Positions 32,326-45,462 are shown, counted from the stretch's first letter. The stretch is DNA of 64,000 nucleotides from Combretum micranthum (GCA_024138025.1 JAMXBD010000641.1:310001-374000); one strand, 5' to 3'. Notes: generated by a model from the sequence alone, not told the origin. A program made the numbers and translations.

Positions 32326-32934
32326 CTCATTAATTTAATAAAAGAATTATTAAATAATATAATAAAAAAGAAAGAATAAAAAGTTAAAAAGAGAATATAT
32401 TTAAAAGATGTAAGAAAAAAAAGGGTCAGACTCTTAACCATTATTTTGGCCTCCAGATGGTTAGCCATCTCCTTGAGGAGGTTGCATTCCTTTGAGTGGC
32501 AAAAAAAGAAAAAAAAAAAAAAGGGGGTTTGTATTAGCATGATGATTTATAGTCCAACATGATAGTGGTTAGTTACCCATCATTATGAAAACTTAAAAAA
32601 AAAAAGAAAAAAGAAAAATATTTAAAAACCATTTGAGTTATAATTACTTAAAACACTACAAGAAAATTGGTTCTTAGAGGTAAATATTTTGTCTTTAAAC
32701 GTAAATTTTTATTACAAAAATTATCACCACCAATTCTATTTGTAGATATAGGCAATTTTGCTAATTTTTAGTCGCAAAATTGTCTTTAAAGGTTAATTTT
32801 CTTTTAGTGAATAAGTTTTGAAGCATTTTTCTTATTCTCTTTAACTTTTGTGATGGTAGGTTGTTGGCTATCTTAAGACTTGAGAGTTGCCATGCACCAA
32901 CTTACTCATGAGTGAGGTTAAGTGACCCTTTCAT

Positions 32935-33572
32935 TAGAGCTGCACATGAGTTGAGCTGCGTTAAGTTTCTGAAAATGCGGACCTAACTCTTTTAAATTTT
33001 ATTGAGCTCAAGTTAAACTTTTTATTGAACCTAAAATTTAAACTCGAGCTTAACTTTTTTAACTAAATGAGCTTCAGTTCTAGCTTGAGGTCGACTTTTT
33101 TATAAATCGAGTTCGAGCCAAACCAAACTTTTTATTGAGCTTCCTAAGTTTTTATCGAGCTTGAAATTTAAGTTCGAGCTTAATATTTTTAGATAGCTTG
33201 TTTTTCATTTTTTCAAACCTATAAATGATATATAAGAATTGCTATTTATATATATACATAAATATTAAATAGAAATTAGTTTTTGTTATTTAGTTATATA
33301 TTTATATATATTATATTATAAATATAAAATTCACAAATTTGTAATGAGCTTGTTTACGAGTTTACTCGCTAGCCCATTCAGAAGTTTAAATGAGTTTGCT
33401 TGCGAGTTGGCTCTTGAGCCTAAATCAAAACTCAAACTCATATCGTTTAAATAAACGAGCTTTACTTTAAGCCCAAGCTTGGCTTGTTTATTGATCTTGC
33501 TCAAGCTAAGCTAAGCATGAAGCAAGGCGAGTTCAAGAAGTTCAAGAGCAGTTCGACTCATTTGTAGCCCTA
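32935..33572. mobile_element. hAT-like non-autonomous element A
   Basis: The left end TAGAGCTGCACATGAGTTGA matches the complement of the right end, TAGGGCTACAAATGAGTCGA. The inside is built of AGCTCGAG/GAGCTT words. These ends are those of a common plant hAT-type family (TAGGGCTGCAAACGAG). No clean 8-bp duplication remains. Confidence 0.65.
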
Positions 33573-33599
33573 ACCTTAGTGGTAATTAGTCATAACCCA

Positions 33600-34850
33600 A
33601 GCTTTAGGTTAGTCAAAACAATGGTTAGGGGTTAGTGTTTTTCACTTTTCTTTTTTAATATTTAATTATCATTTATAATTTTTTTTATACATATTTTTGT
33701 TACTATCATCATCTCAATCAAATTTATTTGAGAGTACTTTCTTATTAAGTTTCAACCTTAAAAAAGTCTCTTATTAAGTTAATTTTTTATATGCCAATAA
33801 AAAACAGACGTGTTCGCTAACTCATTAACACATAGTGATAAAACACAAGTCAAGAATTTGTAAAACCATCATAACATATATCATGTTTTTGTAATTTTTC
33901 CTTATTTGAATGAAATAGACTAGTAATGACCCATTATTTTATTTAATTGAATTGGAAAAGAAAAGGGTCAATAGAATAAGAGTATAACTCAAATGACAAT
34001 AATATCACTTTTGTGGGTTAAGTTTAGTCGCTTGTGCTTGTAGAAAGCCAGAAGTAGTGGTTGCGGTAGGAATCGTGTGACCTGTAGAATTGCCTATAAG
34101 CCTCAGGTTAGCCAAATTAGTAGATGGGGGTTTAATGTGCTTTTTCTTTTTCCTTTTCTTTTCTAATTATTATTTAAAAAATTTTAATATATTTGTTTTA
34201 TTTTTTTTGTAAATATTTATTTTTTTCATTATCTTATTTAATTCATTTTACTTAAGAATATTCTCTTATTAAGTTAATTAATGTAGACTATTCATATACA
34301 AGGATGTATCTTGTAACTAACATTAACACATAGTGATAAAACACATATCACAAACATAAGGATAAATTAAACCAAAAAATATTCACATTTAGGGTAAGTT
34401 CATTTACTATATTTATATTTCGAGTGGTTAAAAAGAGAAAAGAATGTTAAGTGAATCAAATGAGATATCAAGGTTTCACAAAATTCATTTGAGGTATTAT
34501 TGGTTTTAATTAATTTTCCTCAACAACTAATTATAAATACCTTATTTGATTCATTTTATGAAACTTTTATCTCTCATTTTAACTGCTCCTAACGTTAATA
34601 TTTTAAATATATTTATCCTCAAATATTGATTTCTCTTATTAACTAATCGAAATGTTGATATATTTCATAAAATTTACCCTCAAATGTTGATACTTTTAGT
34701 GTAATTCACTCAAAAACATTACAACCATATCATATTTTTGTAATTTTTCCTTCTTTTGAGTGAGATATCTAAGTAATGACCTATTAGTTCATTTAATTTA
34801 ACTGAAAAACAATGATATAGAGTAAGAATATAACTAAAATTATTTTTGAG
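33600..34850. repeat. local imperfect duplications
   Basis: ATTAACACATAGTGATAAAA occurs near 33823 and again near 34324. TTTTTGTAATTTTTCCTT and a following AGTAATGACC block occur near 33885-33935 and again near 34730-34785. The order suggests staggered segmental duplication of AT-rich DNA. No coding content. Confidence 0.6.
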
Positions 34851-35760
34851 ATCTAAATGCAAGCCCTTCGAAGTCATCCCTAAACTTAAGCATGGGTCCC
34901 TAACTATCACCATGACTAACAAAGTCCATTGAACTATTAGGTTCATGAACTACTTATGAAGCTAAACCAACACTTCTAATTTTTCGCAAATGTAGATCAC
35001 TAGACTTTATAGGCAAACACAACGATTGACATGCCATAAATGGAGCCTATGGGTGGATTTACCTCGAATAAGATGAATCATGTCAGCTTTGTTTCATATA
35101 TTAATAGGGACAAAAGCAATTTAAACCATTATTTTGATTTATACAGTTAGAGCCAAATAGGTGAATATGACTTAAATGATGCAAATAGTCAACTAGACTG
35201 AATGATGTACGAACCATGACCGTGTAATGGTGGTTTTACTTTAAAGTATATTAGGTGTTATTGATGAGTTTAGTTATTGGGTAGGTCTACAGGATAGAGA
35301 TTTTGGCGATAACATTAGATACAAAATATCCGTTCTAGAATTGTACCTAGGATTTTCACCTCATACGTCTCCTCCCTCATGAGCATTTGGAGATGATAGA
35401 TGGTGAGGCTAGGTTTTGGGGTGAATTATGGAATAAGGGTTTTTAAGGAATCTAGGATGGATTGAAAGGGGTATAATCATTCATGCTTTGCAGCCAAGAA
35501 CTCGAAGAACCCCAACGTTTCTCCAATAAAGAATCATGTCCAAGACTTGATGGCTCAAACCATTAAGGGAAATCTAAAACTGTAGAATTTTCATGCAGTG
35601 CCTACTATTTAAACACCAAACCTTCTAGCCTCGCAAGTCCGCTAGAGAATGAGAAAGCATGTGGGCACTTGCCTATTACCATTTAGGCACGGGTAATGCT
35701 TTGACCGACATAATCGAAGTTTCAAACTATCATTAAAATGGTAATAAAATTACCAATTAG
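34851..35760. other. spacer
   Basis: AT-rich sequence with no gene, RNA or complete element recognised. Confidence 0.4.
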
Positions 35761-36250
35761 GCGGCAGCTGTAGGATTCAGTTTATGAGCTTCATGTTTTG
35801 TTTCTATTTTTTAATTACTAAAACTCAAATTATATGCAATTGATTTTGGGACATGTTTTGAGGGGTTATTTAAGGTTCATTTGCAACTCTTTTGGATTTG
35901 AAACACTCATTATTCTCTTCAAAGTGAATGAAATTTAATGGGTCTATTTGTTAAATTTTTTCATTAATCCAGTATAGGTTCTTATCAATCTCCATTGATT
36001 GTGGTGAACTCGTAATTGGATTATTGTGATCTTTTAGCACTCTAGAACTATATTAGTATTTGTAATCTTAAAACTCTGATTTGGGCACCAAGTCTAGTTT
36101 ATGTTTGGTATTAATTTATTCCGCTAATACTATTCCTATCCATATTTATTCTCTTTCCATTAAACACATTAAAAACCCACAAAAATAATTAGTTTTGTAA
36201 TTTCTTCTTGTTTTACCATTGTGTGTTTTCATTGATCAACCTACGAAAAG
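35760..36250. mobile_element. LTR-like fragment
   Basis: GGTTCTTATCAATCTCCATT and GATTGTGGTGAAC (about 35968-36010) match CAGTTCTTATCAATCCTTAT and GATTGTGGCGAAC in the solo LTR at 38417-38920. This is therefore probably a diverged piece of the same LTR family. Edges are not defined. Confidence 0.4.
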
Positions 36251-36801
36251 CTTTGGTAACAGCACACCTGAAGTAATATCAATTTTCTCTAACTTCATTC
36301 ATTAAAGTTGGTTGGGTAATTTGTGGAATTGTTGGATTTGCTGTAGTTATTGGTTGTTTGTGGTGTTATTGATGTGGTGAGCCTGTTTGGTGTAGTTTTG
36401 ATAGGTTCTGGGTCGGTGTTGAAATTTGCAAGATAGGCTTTGGTTCCAATTTTTTGTAATCTGCCCCTATAAGATATGGCAGAAGACATAACATCTCCAA
36501 TCTTGCACTCATCCTAAAATACCTTATGTCTTATAGGATATAGTTTCTAGAGTATTATGTACTTATCCTATATGAAATATTCACCAATTATATCAAACAT
36601 AGCAAAATTTGATATTTTTTAAAGTCAACACTATACAAGGTTCAAGCTCATTGCTTAATGTAAGATGTAAAAGTCTAAAGCATATTTCATCATTCTTTCC
36701 TTTGCCACCTTTTATTCTCTTCCCTAATTATGATATATTTTCAATTTTTTCATAGTACTTTAAAATGTTATTTGGAATCATATTATGAGGTTTGAGTACA
36801 T

Positions 36802-37293
36802 GGGATTGCAAACGGGTTGGACTAAGCTTGGTTCGTTTAATAAATTAACGAGCTTAAGTTGAACCGGGCTTTTAACAAGCTTAAAATGTATAGGCTCAGG
36901 ATCGATCTCGTTAAGGACTCACGAGCCCGAGCTCGGCCTGTTAGCTCGTTTATATAAATAATTAGATATAATAAAATAACATTATAAAAAGATCATTCAC
37001 GGGTCTAATTGTGAGCTTGCTCATGAGCTTAAAAAAAGCTCGAGCATGACTCATTTAACTAAGTTAGGCTCGCTTACATAAATAATTATATGTAATAAAA
37101 TAACACTATAAAAAAATCGTTCACGAGTCTATTTGTGAGGTTGCTCATGAGCCTTAAAAAAAGCTCGGACATGACTCATTTGACTAAATGAGCTTCATTT
37201 TAAGTTTGAAATTGGTTAGTTTATTGAATGAGCTTGAGTTGAGCTAAGCCTAAAACGAGCCGAGCTCGAGTAGCTCGACTCATTTGTAGTCCT
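36802..37293. mobile_element. hAT-like non-autonomous element B
   Basis: The left end GGGATTGCAAACGGGTTGGA pairs with the complement of the right end, AGGACTACAAATGAGTCGAG. It carries inner duplications around ATAAAATAACA(T/C)TATAAAAA (36970 and 37095). The right end resembles that of element A. Confidence 0.6.
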
Positions 37294-37354
37294 AGTGATA
37301 CATGTTTACATGAAAAATATGTGATCATTACTAGGATAGTAAATGTAAGGCCAC

Positions 37355-37725
37355 GAATGAATCAACTACTTGTGAGTTACTCAAACTTGACTCACTTTAG
37401 GCTTGGCTTGTCTCAAGCTCATTCAGTAAACAAGTTGAGGACGAGCCAATTTAGGCTTCCAGGCAGAATCGTGAGCAGGCTTGATAAATAAGCTCGTTTA
37501 TAAAAAGAAAAATCTATATAATATATATACATATATAATATAATATTTATTCATTATCCACTCATTTATTTATCTATATATTTAGTTTTTAGATTTTATA
37601 TTATCTTTAAAACTCATGAGCTACTTAAACTTGAGCTCAACAAATAGGCTTGCTTATCTAAATGAGTTGAGCCTTAGCATTCAAAAGCTTGATTGACTTG
37701 GTTCATTTGAAGCCTTAACTGAATG
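37355..37725. mobile_element. hAT-like non-autonomous element C, probable
   Basis: Same word composition as A and B (GAGCTTGAG, AAGCTCGTTTATAA). The right end GACTTGGTTCATTTGAAGCC resembles the family end GACTCATTTGTAGYCC. The left end is weak. Confidence 0.4.
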
Positions 37726-38416
37726 CACTAGTTACAAATATAGAGAAAAAATTGACATGTTGTTCAACAACACATGTAAACTCCTGAAAATTTCAGTCGA
37801 TAACTCAATAATTGAACTTGGATGTGAACTAGATTTTGGCCTTAAACCTTAATCATTAAGGTCAAAACCCTAGCCAATGAAGTCTAAACCCTTTTCAGGG
37901 AACCCTAAAGATCTTTAGGAATATCTTAGATAATGACTATAAACCGTAATGGAGGGATATATGAGCCTTCCAAACTATAGAGGAGAAACCTTAATAGCTC
38001 CATAACCCTAGAAACCAAACCTTGAACTTACCAAATCAATTTCAGATCCTAAATCTGATATGAAAGCCGATACCTCAGTAATATTCCAAACTTTGTAAGT
38101 AATGAAGAAGAAAAAAAAAAAATTAGCTACTCGTGTAAAAGTAAACTTAAATGATAAATTCAAGAAAAAACTTACTTAAACTTAAATTGTGTAAAATAAA
38201 ACTAATAGAAATCAAACCCTACTTAAGTAATGGTTTTAAACCAAGTATAAAGAACTAGTTTAAGCTCAAACATACTATATTAATCAAGAAAAACATATTA
38301 GCTTGATCATTTTGTTTTTCAATTAAAATGGTGCTTAAATTCCAATTCCACACACAAACTTCAACTTAGTTAATCTAACCATCATTCTGCTTGGATTTTC
38401 TTCCTCTTTCCCTACC
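37726..38416. other. spacer
   Basis: AT-rich, repeated AAACCCTA-like words, nothing recognised. Confidence 0.4.
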
Positions 38417-38920
38417 TGATGCATTAGTAATGCACAAAAATTACTCTCCAATCTGATAAGAATCAGTCCACCATGCTTGAAGATTTCATTTGAATTAATC
38501 AATTGTCATTATCTTTATCATTTTTTTCATTTTATTTTAGTTTTTAGTTAATTAGTTTTATTTATTAATTGGTTAGGAATTAATTTATTGGTTATTAATC
38601 TTTTAGTAACCAATAGAAAATGAGTTTTTATTAGCCAATAAGAATTTATGTCTTTTATTTTATTATTTTATTGCCCTTTGGTTGATGGAGGTTTTCTATA
38701 TATATTCATGTAATGGGCAATTGTAGAAGAAGCGGTTCCTTGTTAATAAAAATGTTATTTGAGACAATTCTCTTAATTCAGTTCTTATCAATCCTTATGA
38801 TTGTGGCGAACAAATCCCATTCTTATCAATCTTTGTGATGTGGTGAACAAACCACTTGAGTTAAGTTGTGAGTCAAATGAAATTAGCGAGAGTACAGTTT
38901 AGGTTATTCCCAGTGCATCA
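38417..38920 (+). mobile_element. solo LTR
   Basis: 504 bp, from TGATGCATTAGTAATGCAC to CCCAGTGCATCA, so it has TG...CA ends with a short inverted repeat (TGATGCA/TGCATCA). It holds a TATA-like CTATATATATTC near 38697 and AATAAAAATG near 38746 in the order expected of an LTR promoter and poly(A) signal. No adjacent internal region or target duplication is seen. Confidence 0.6.
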
Positions 38921-40140
38921 TATCTTAGAATTACGCTGTCCATATCCAAAAAGATCGTTGCAAGAGCCCTAATGATCATCCTCTTAATTGCGTTATATTT
39001 GTTTTCTCATTGATGTCCTAGTGATTATCCTTCTAGACACATCACAAGCACAATCCCCTTCATGAAGCTCCTTGATAAGTAAGGAAGTAACATGTGGAAG
39101 ACCCCTCCAACAAGTTACTTGAAGGGCGAGGTAAAATGAATAGAGATCCACATTTTAAGGGTACTATGTGCCTCTCTAAAACCTAAACTCTTAGCCTAAA
39201 ATCCTAATACTAACTTCCCAAGTTTCCTCTCTCGCCCATTTGTTCCTTCCACGTTTGGCTAACACCTCTATACATATCACACTCAACACGATTCCAAAAA
39301 TTTCCACTTCTGTTATATCCTTCTCCTTTTCTTCCCTATCACAAATTCTAAAAGGAACTTTGAAGCTCTCCTCTCAATCCCTCTCACATGTTAAGAAAAA
39401 AAAAAAAAAAGGAAAGAGGAGCGGGAAGCATCACTTAAGCATCTCAGACTTATCATGTAAGCAAACTTAATCCTTACTTATACGTATAGAATTAAGTAGA
39501 TAAAAGAAAGAAACCTCATCTTGAATACTTCAATTAGGAGTATGTAGAAAGGTAATGAGAATTTTAGATTTTCACCCAAATCTTCTTACTAAATCGGGGG
39601 TTATAAATGGTGTAGTCATGTTCCAATTGGAAAAATGTAAGAAAATTGATGAACAATTTGCGAATCCCCAAATTGACATTGTGGCTGCAAATCTCCAATG
39701 AGACAAGGAAGATATATGTTTGATATTTTGATGATTATGGCTAATGAAGTGCAAATTAGGAGCTAAATTGATATAATAATGAAAATAGAATGGATTGCAT
39801 TCAAAATTGTGATTTTCAACCTTATTCTCTAGTTAGGCTGATGGCTACCACGCACTAGTGATATGATTTCATTAACATTTGATGATTAAAGTAATAGAAT
39901 TATTAATCTAGGCATTGAAATGATGAACGTAATGAATAAGGAATTCTTTGATGAGATCCTATTATTGCAAGGAGGAATACAAGAGATCATGGAAGTATCG
40001 ATTTAGATATTATTTGATGTATAAGATGATGAATGAATTCACTAATGAAGAATCAATTGATGTATCACAAGGATTAGAAGCTTGATTACATAATCCTTCA
40101 GTGAAGAATCAATTGTAGGATGAATTAAGCTAGTATTAGA
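38921..40140. other. spacer
   Basis: No gene recognised. A run of A occurs at about 39394-39410. Confidence 0.4.
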
Positions 40141-40149
40141 CGCCTAACC

Positions 40150-40480
40150 ATCAACAATTTTTTCATTTCCATCCAGACAACCTAACATTAAGCTTATCAA
40201 CAATGTGCATGTAAGCTTCTTTTGTTAGAACCATGGGAAATCCTAAATACCTTCCTAAATTCATAATTTGGGTGAAACCAAACCACTGACGAGTGTTGCT
40301 ACTCAAACTAGAAGATTTTGCTCTTTGAAAAGAAACTATGTGTCTTATGTTTATTGATTCTTTGACTCAAAAAGCCACAAAAACTATCAAACACGTTTTG
40401 AATGCATTAACTTACACTATTGAAGCTTCCGTGAACAATAATAAGTCATTTACAAAGAATAAGTGAGTCTTCATTAGATC
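40150..40480 (-). pseudogene. LINE (L1-type) reverse transcriptase fragment
   Basis: The minus strand reads FVNDLLLFTEAS near 40410-40450 (family pattern FADDLLLF.EAS, first Asp changed to Asn) and, about 200 bases on, TQIMNLGRYLGFPMV near 40220-40260 (family pattern LGKYLGVPL). Stops break the frame between them. It is a short dead piece. Confidence 0.75.
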
Positions 40481-41653
40481 ATCTTTGCTCAACTTCACCT
40501 CCTTTGATAAGTTATTATTGCTCTGTCAAACCATGGGAACTTATGATTAATTATAAGATAAAATTCCCATAAATTGTCCCATTATAGTTCATTTGTTGCT
40601 TTCTAGCTCCTAAGAACATAAAAAGAAGAAACAAAGTCATTTGAGCAACATTTGGAGCAAGACAGTGGAAAATAGATCAATCGTGGCACCAAGGATCCAA
40701 TTGAGGGCGAGCAAGCAAGGCAAAACTCCATACCATGCCCCAAGCCATGCTCGTAAGCCTTGATCGCGGCATAAGCTGAGATGAACCGTGCCTTATGTTC
40801 AATGGGACATAGACTCTATCATGGTTACAGACAGAGCTCGTGATTCTTCCTGCAGTTTGTCCCCTGTCACATGCACGTGAAATTCGTACAAGTTTGTTAG
40901 AGTGAATATGCCATATTAGCAATAAAATCTTCACTTTTGTGCGCTTGAACTCAATAAATAAGGGTGCTTAATAACATAAAAAGGGGGGATTGGCCCATGT
41001 ATTGTGTGTAATATACTATTTTTTTGTAACTTTTGTAAAATCCCTAGTGTGAGAAATTCTAGTGAGAGAGAGTCCCTGCTCTTGCTAGAGTTTCAAGTTG
41101 AGTACAAGCTTAATATGAGTTTATTTTGCAAGAAACAATGCTTCATTGGTGATATCTTTCTCTATTTTTGATTGTTTCTCTTGATTTTGTGCTTTAATGT
41201 ATCAAAACCTATGGGTAAATAGTCATTTTAATTTAGGATTTCTTTTTTTAAATGAAATATTGTTGAAAACTTGTATTTAATAGCTCGAAATTTGATATTT
41301 AGATTTATATGCATGGTGCACCATATAAGTTTATGTTAAATTTCAACTGAATAAATTGAAAAAGCATTCTTTTGAATAGATCTAGGCTATTAATGAAGTT
41401 GCTCACAACTTGCCTAGAGATAGGGTGGTGAAAATTTCTGTCATTTGATTAAAAATTTATTAAATATGGTTTTTAATCAAAGGGTTCTTGAACTTAATGC
41501 AAATTTAGGTTGTTAAGAAGAGATTCTAGTGGTTTGACCTAGATATAGACGTTTTTGACACTTAAGAGAAATGCTAACATATTTTCGTGAATTGGACAAT
41601 ACAAACATTTTCAACAAACCTAACTTTCTGAGTTAGGGTTTTATAAATAACAT
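40481..41653. other. spacer left of the Tat-like element
   Basis: 40677-41130 has a less AT-rich, LTR-like look (GTGAGAGAGAGTCCC and similar) but no defined ends. No gene recognised. Confidence 0.35.
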
Positions 41654-41873
41654 TATTGCACGAGCTAATTTTGGGTTAGTAGAGATGGCTCCTGCAAACA
41701 CAAACGAAAGGTTAGAGGGGTGTTGGAGGGTTACTCAGCGCGGTTGCTCCGATGCCTAAGTTAGTCTATAGGTAAGAATGGTGTGTTTATAAAAAGGTAG
41801 ACAAGTCTACTTTTCCTTTTCCTATTCACCTTTTTCTTATTTTTTTGTCCCTTTCCCTAAGAAGGAACGGGGG
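41654..41873 (-). repeat. left (3') LTR, first part
   Basis: 220 bp aligning without net length change to 56101-56320 of the right LTR. Confidence 0.85.
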
Positions 41874-42476
41874 TGTCACACCCCATAGGGTCCTAAACGT
41901 AACAGTCCGCTACATACCATATAAGATTCCCGAATTACCGCCTTAGTCTTTCGAGAGCCTTATATAGATATAAGGCGTACCTTTACACACAATAGAGTAC
42001 AAGTCCAAATGGAGATAAAAGCTTAATTTGGCATGCATTAGCAGTAGGATATAATTCATGAAACATAAATAAATATTACAAATTCTAAGGGGCATTTCCC
42101 CGCAAAAGAATAATTAACGGTCTTATACAGTCATCCAAGTCTTAGAAGTTTCCTATGGAAGTCTAATACATAAATTCCAACTTCTAGGGGAAACTCCTAG
42201 CTTCTGTACCTGTTCAGCCGGGTCACGTCGCCTAAGCCACAAATGGGATAGCTGCAAAAGGAATGGACTGTAGGGACGTAAGCCAACTAGCTTAGTGAGT
42301 GTAATCTTCCACAATAATATTCATGTCACAACAATTCAATCAAGTTATTAATCGAGCAAGTGGATGCATCAAACACGTGAGTTAACATACATATGACCAA
42401 CCGAAATCATATGTGGATGGAATTGCGCCCTCCATCCCGGGTTAGCAGATTAACGACTACTGCGGTACTATCAATA

Positions 42477-42729
42477 TGCCGTTTATGGTTCACGGTTAAC
42501 CTACGATTATTCGATGTCGTTTATGGTTCAACTAACCTACGATTATTCGATATCGTTTATGGTTCACGATTAACCTACGATTATTCGATGTCGTTTATTT
42601 CACGACTAACCTACGATTATTCGATATCGTTTATGGTTCACGATTAACCTACGATTATTCGATGTCGTTTATGGTTCACGACTAACCTACGATTATTCGA
42701 TATCGTTTATGGTTCACGATTAACCTACA
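42477..42729 (+). repeat. 38-bp tandem repeat with two alternating monomer types
   Basis: Six full copies and a partial seventh of a 38-bp unit with core AACCTACGATTATTCGAT. Copies alternate strictly between CGATTAACC..GATGTCG and CGACTAACC..GATATCG forms, so the real period is 76 bp. Copies 2 and 3 have small deletions. Confidence 0.9.
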
Positions 42730-44776
42730 AATGCTAATGCTCCTTCCCCTTATGATATGCACATGTCAAATTTGGCATTAGTCCAAGTAGTTGATTAAGC
42801 CATTTTACTTAGGCGATCAAACAATTTTCAACAATCCATCATAGCTAAGTACACAACCAAAATTTATCACCCGGTTTCGATATTCTTAATTTGAGTTCTC
42901 ACATCATCATCAACATATAATTTCCCATTATTCCCATCATTCATATTCCATTCATTTGGCCTACATTCTAGTGCACTACTTTACAAGCACATACAATAAA
43001 TGAATCGGGAAGAAAAACTCACTCCGCCATTGGTTCGCCTTTCTTCTAGTAATAATAATCCGGAGGCAAAGATTCAACGTCCTCGGGTTCACCTATTCAT
43101 ATAAGAAATACCCTAATAAGTATTCTACCATCTTAGGATACTAAAACTCTAAGAAAACTTAGTGAAATCGAAATTCGCGTCATTTCGAAGTCCGTTTTAA
43201 AATGGCCATAACTTGGTCGTTTTAAGTCGGAATTTCGCAAATTTTATATCGATTTCTATCTACTTCGGAAGAGCTTTCTAAATATGAAGTTTAAATCAAG
43301 TTTTGAAAATATCTAAGCCTCGGAATGAGGGATCAGATCTGTACAGCGGGTATTGATTCCAAAAATGCGGTTTTCATGAATGCACTTGAGATTCCTAAGT
43401 ACAAAATGAAACTAGATGCCATGGTAATGATTTTCCTATCATGAATGTCATGATATGAACTCTAATGAGCCTAAGTTCTTATAACTCTTTAGATTTAAAG
43501 AATTTAAATAAACTTTTTCTTAGAAAACCATTTCATACTATTGTTTAACAAGTGAGTTTACTACACTTGGTCACACCTACATATTACAAGGATTTTCTTT
43601 AGGAAAACTCCACTTTGTTTAAAGAAATTTTGACCCTTATATTAGTTATATCCTAAGGCCTTTATTTCTTTAATAAAATCTTCATGTAAACTTTTAAGTG
43701 GGTCTTTTACTAGGGGGTTCCAAAAATCCGAATTTAGAAAATTCCATTTTCAAGTTGATTCCTTTAGGAAAAATGTATTTTATACTAAAACTTTAAGTAT
43801 TTATTATACCTATACCCTAAGGACTTCATTTATTTAAGAAAATACCATTTTTGAAGTTGGAAAAATATGTTTTCTACCATCTATCCATTATTACGAATTT
43901 TGTCTACAAGACTTTTAGCTCAAAACTTCTATTGGACTTCATTTCTTGTTTCCAACATTTTCTTTAGTAAAAACTCATTTAGACTCATGAAAAATATTAC
44001 CAAACATTATCTATTACCTATAGGCTTCATTTCTCTTGTAAAATATATGTTTAGAAGTTGATAAAAGTGTTTTTAACCTAGGTTTCTAAAGTCATCCGAA
44101 TTTACACAAGTTCATTTCTTGAAAAGTGTTTTCCTTTTTGACTTTATTAACTATCTACCTATAGATCTATATACTAGGAAGGTTATTTACTAAAGAAAAA
44201 GCATTAAAGACTATTAATGCACATAAACACAAAATAATGATGAGATCTTAAATGCCTACATGATATGAGTAGTAAAATGATAGATCTATTATTCAAATGC
44301 TTAAATGAGTTTTGAAAACATAAAAACTATATTTTTATAAAAGATCTTTTGTTCAAAATACTTTTTGATGGATAAACATAAAGCTTTTGGCATGAAAGCT
44401 CCTTTAAATGTTAGATCTACTTTGTAATGGTTCGGTATTCTTGTTTTGATATTCATTGTCCCTACAAAAGATCATGGGGACATTTGGTTGAAATATCCAA
44501 GAATCACTTAGCCATAACAAAGATCTATGAGTGGAAGGAGTAAAAGTTACTTACTTGAAGTAATAGAAGATGAAAAGAGGAAATGGAAAGTTGTGTGTGT
44601 GTGGGGGCACAATTTCTCACGGCAAGGAGGGGTGGGGAGAGGATTTGAGAGCTTTTAACTTTGTAAATTGAAAAGTGAAAGAATGAAGAGAGAGAGAGAG
44701 AAAGTTAAATAGCATTTGAATTTAGGTTAAATGGACTAGATTAAATGGAAAAAAAATTGTAAATGGAGCTTGGTGT

Positions 44777-44806
<30 letters not shown>
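44777..44806. repeat. poly-G tract of 30
   Basis: An uninterrupted G run followed by TGTGGGGGTGTGG. Matches the G run position in LTR copy 1. Confidence 0.9.
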
Positions 44807-44807
<1 letters not shown>

Positions 44808-45462
44808 GTGGGGGTGTGGCAATTCACGCCGGTTTGAAGCTTGTGGAGGAAGGGGAGATTTGAATTTTGTTTGATTGATTTGCATTGATTTGAATTGTGT
44901 ACAAATGTCATATATTGTCTTGATTTTTTAAGAGACAAAAAGTTATTTAGAAAGGAGATTGATTTGAGTGATGGTAAGAGTTGAAATATAGAGTGTACAT
45001 ATAGGTAGTATAGGTGGTACTTGTGAATAGTGAAGAATAGTAGACAAGACAATTTAATTTCCGATAGTAAGGAAATACGAATAAAAAGGTTATAACTGTA
45101 TTTTTCATAAGCCAAAAAATTATGAAAAATATATTTTTGAAATCCTTATTTTATTTCGATTCAAATGAGTACTCATAAGTAAATTTTTGAAATTCTAGTT
45201 CCGGGGCACGTTTTTCTATAATGGGTTTCGGGATGACCCGGAATTGAAATTTTCTTAAAAATGATATTTTCTTGGTTTGAAATATAATCAAGAACTATAT
45301 TCAAGATTAAATTTTCTTATAAAAGTTTCTTAATTGGAAATCGAGGAAAAGCCGGAATTAGGGTTCCTAGTTCTCACTCCAGACTTGAACTATTCCGGTT
45401 TAGGGTTTTGGTTTCCGGTTCTAGGGTTATCTTGGCTACTTGAAAAAACCGGGGTTTACAAT

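Larger units (their letters stand above)
41874..45462 (+). mobile_element. long LTR, copy 2, nested in the left LTR of the Tat-like element
   Basis: Starts TGTCACACCCCATAGGG and ends CCGGGGTTTACA (45460). The left flank (ACGGGG) and right flank (GTATTTATA from 45463) rejoin to match the uninterrupted right LTR at 56316-56330, which fixes the insertion point within a few bases. It has no coding region, so it is probably a solo LTR of the family at 25128-29693. Confidence 0.75.

Noticed and set aside
42477..42729. CRISPR-like array of 38-bp repeats
   Set aside because: The repeats are head to tail with no spacers, in a plant nuclear LTR.
44741..45115. Minus-strand 124-codon frame with a Pro run
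   Set aside because: Same artefact from the poly-G tract in LTR copy 2.
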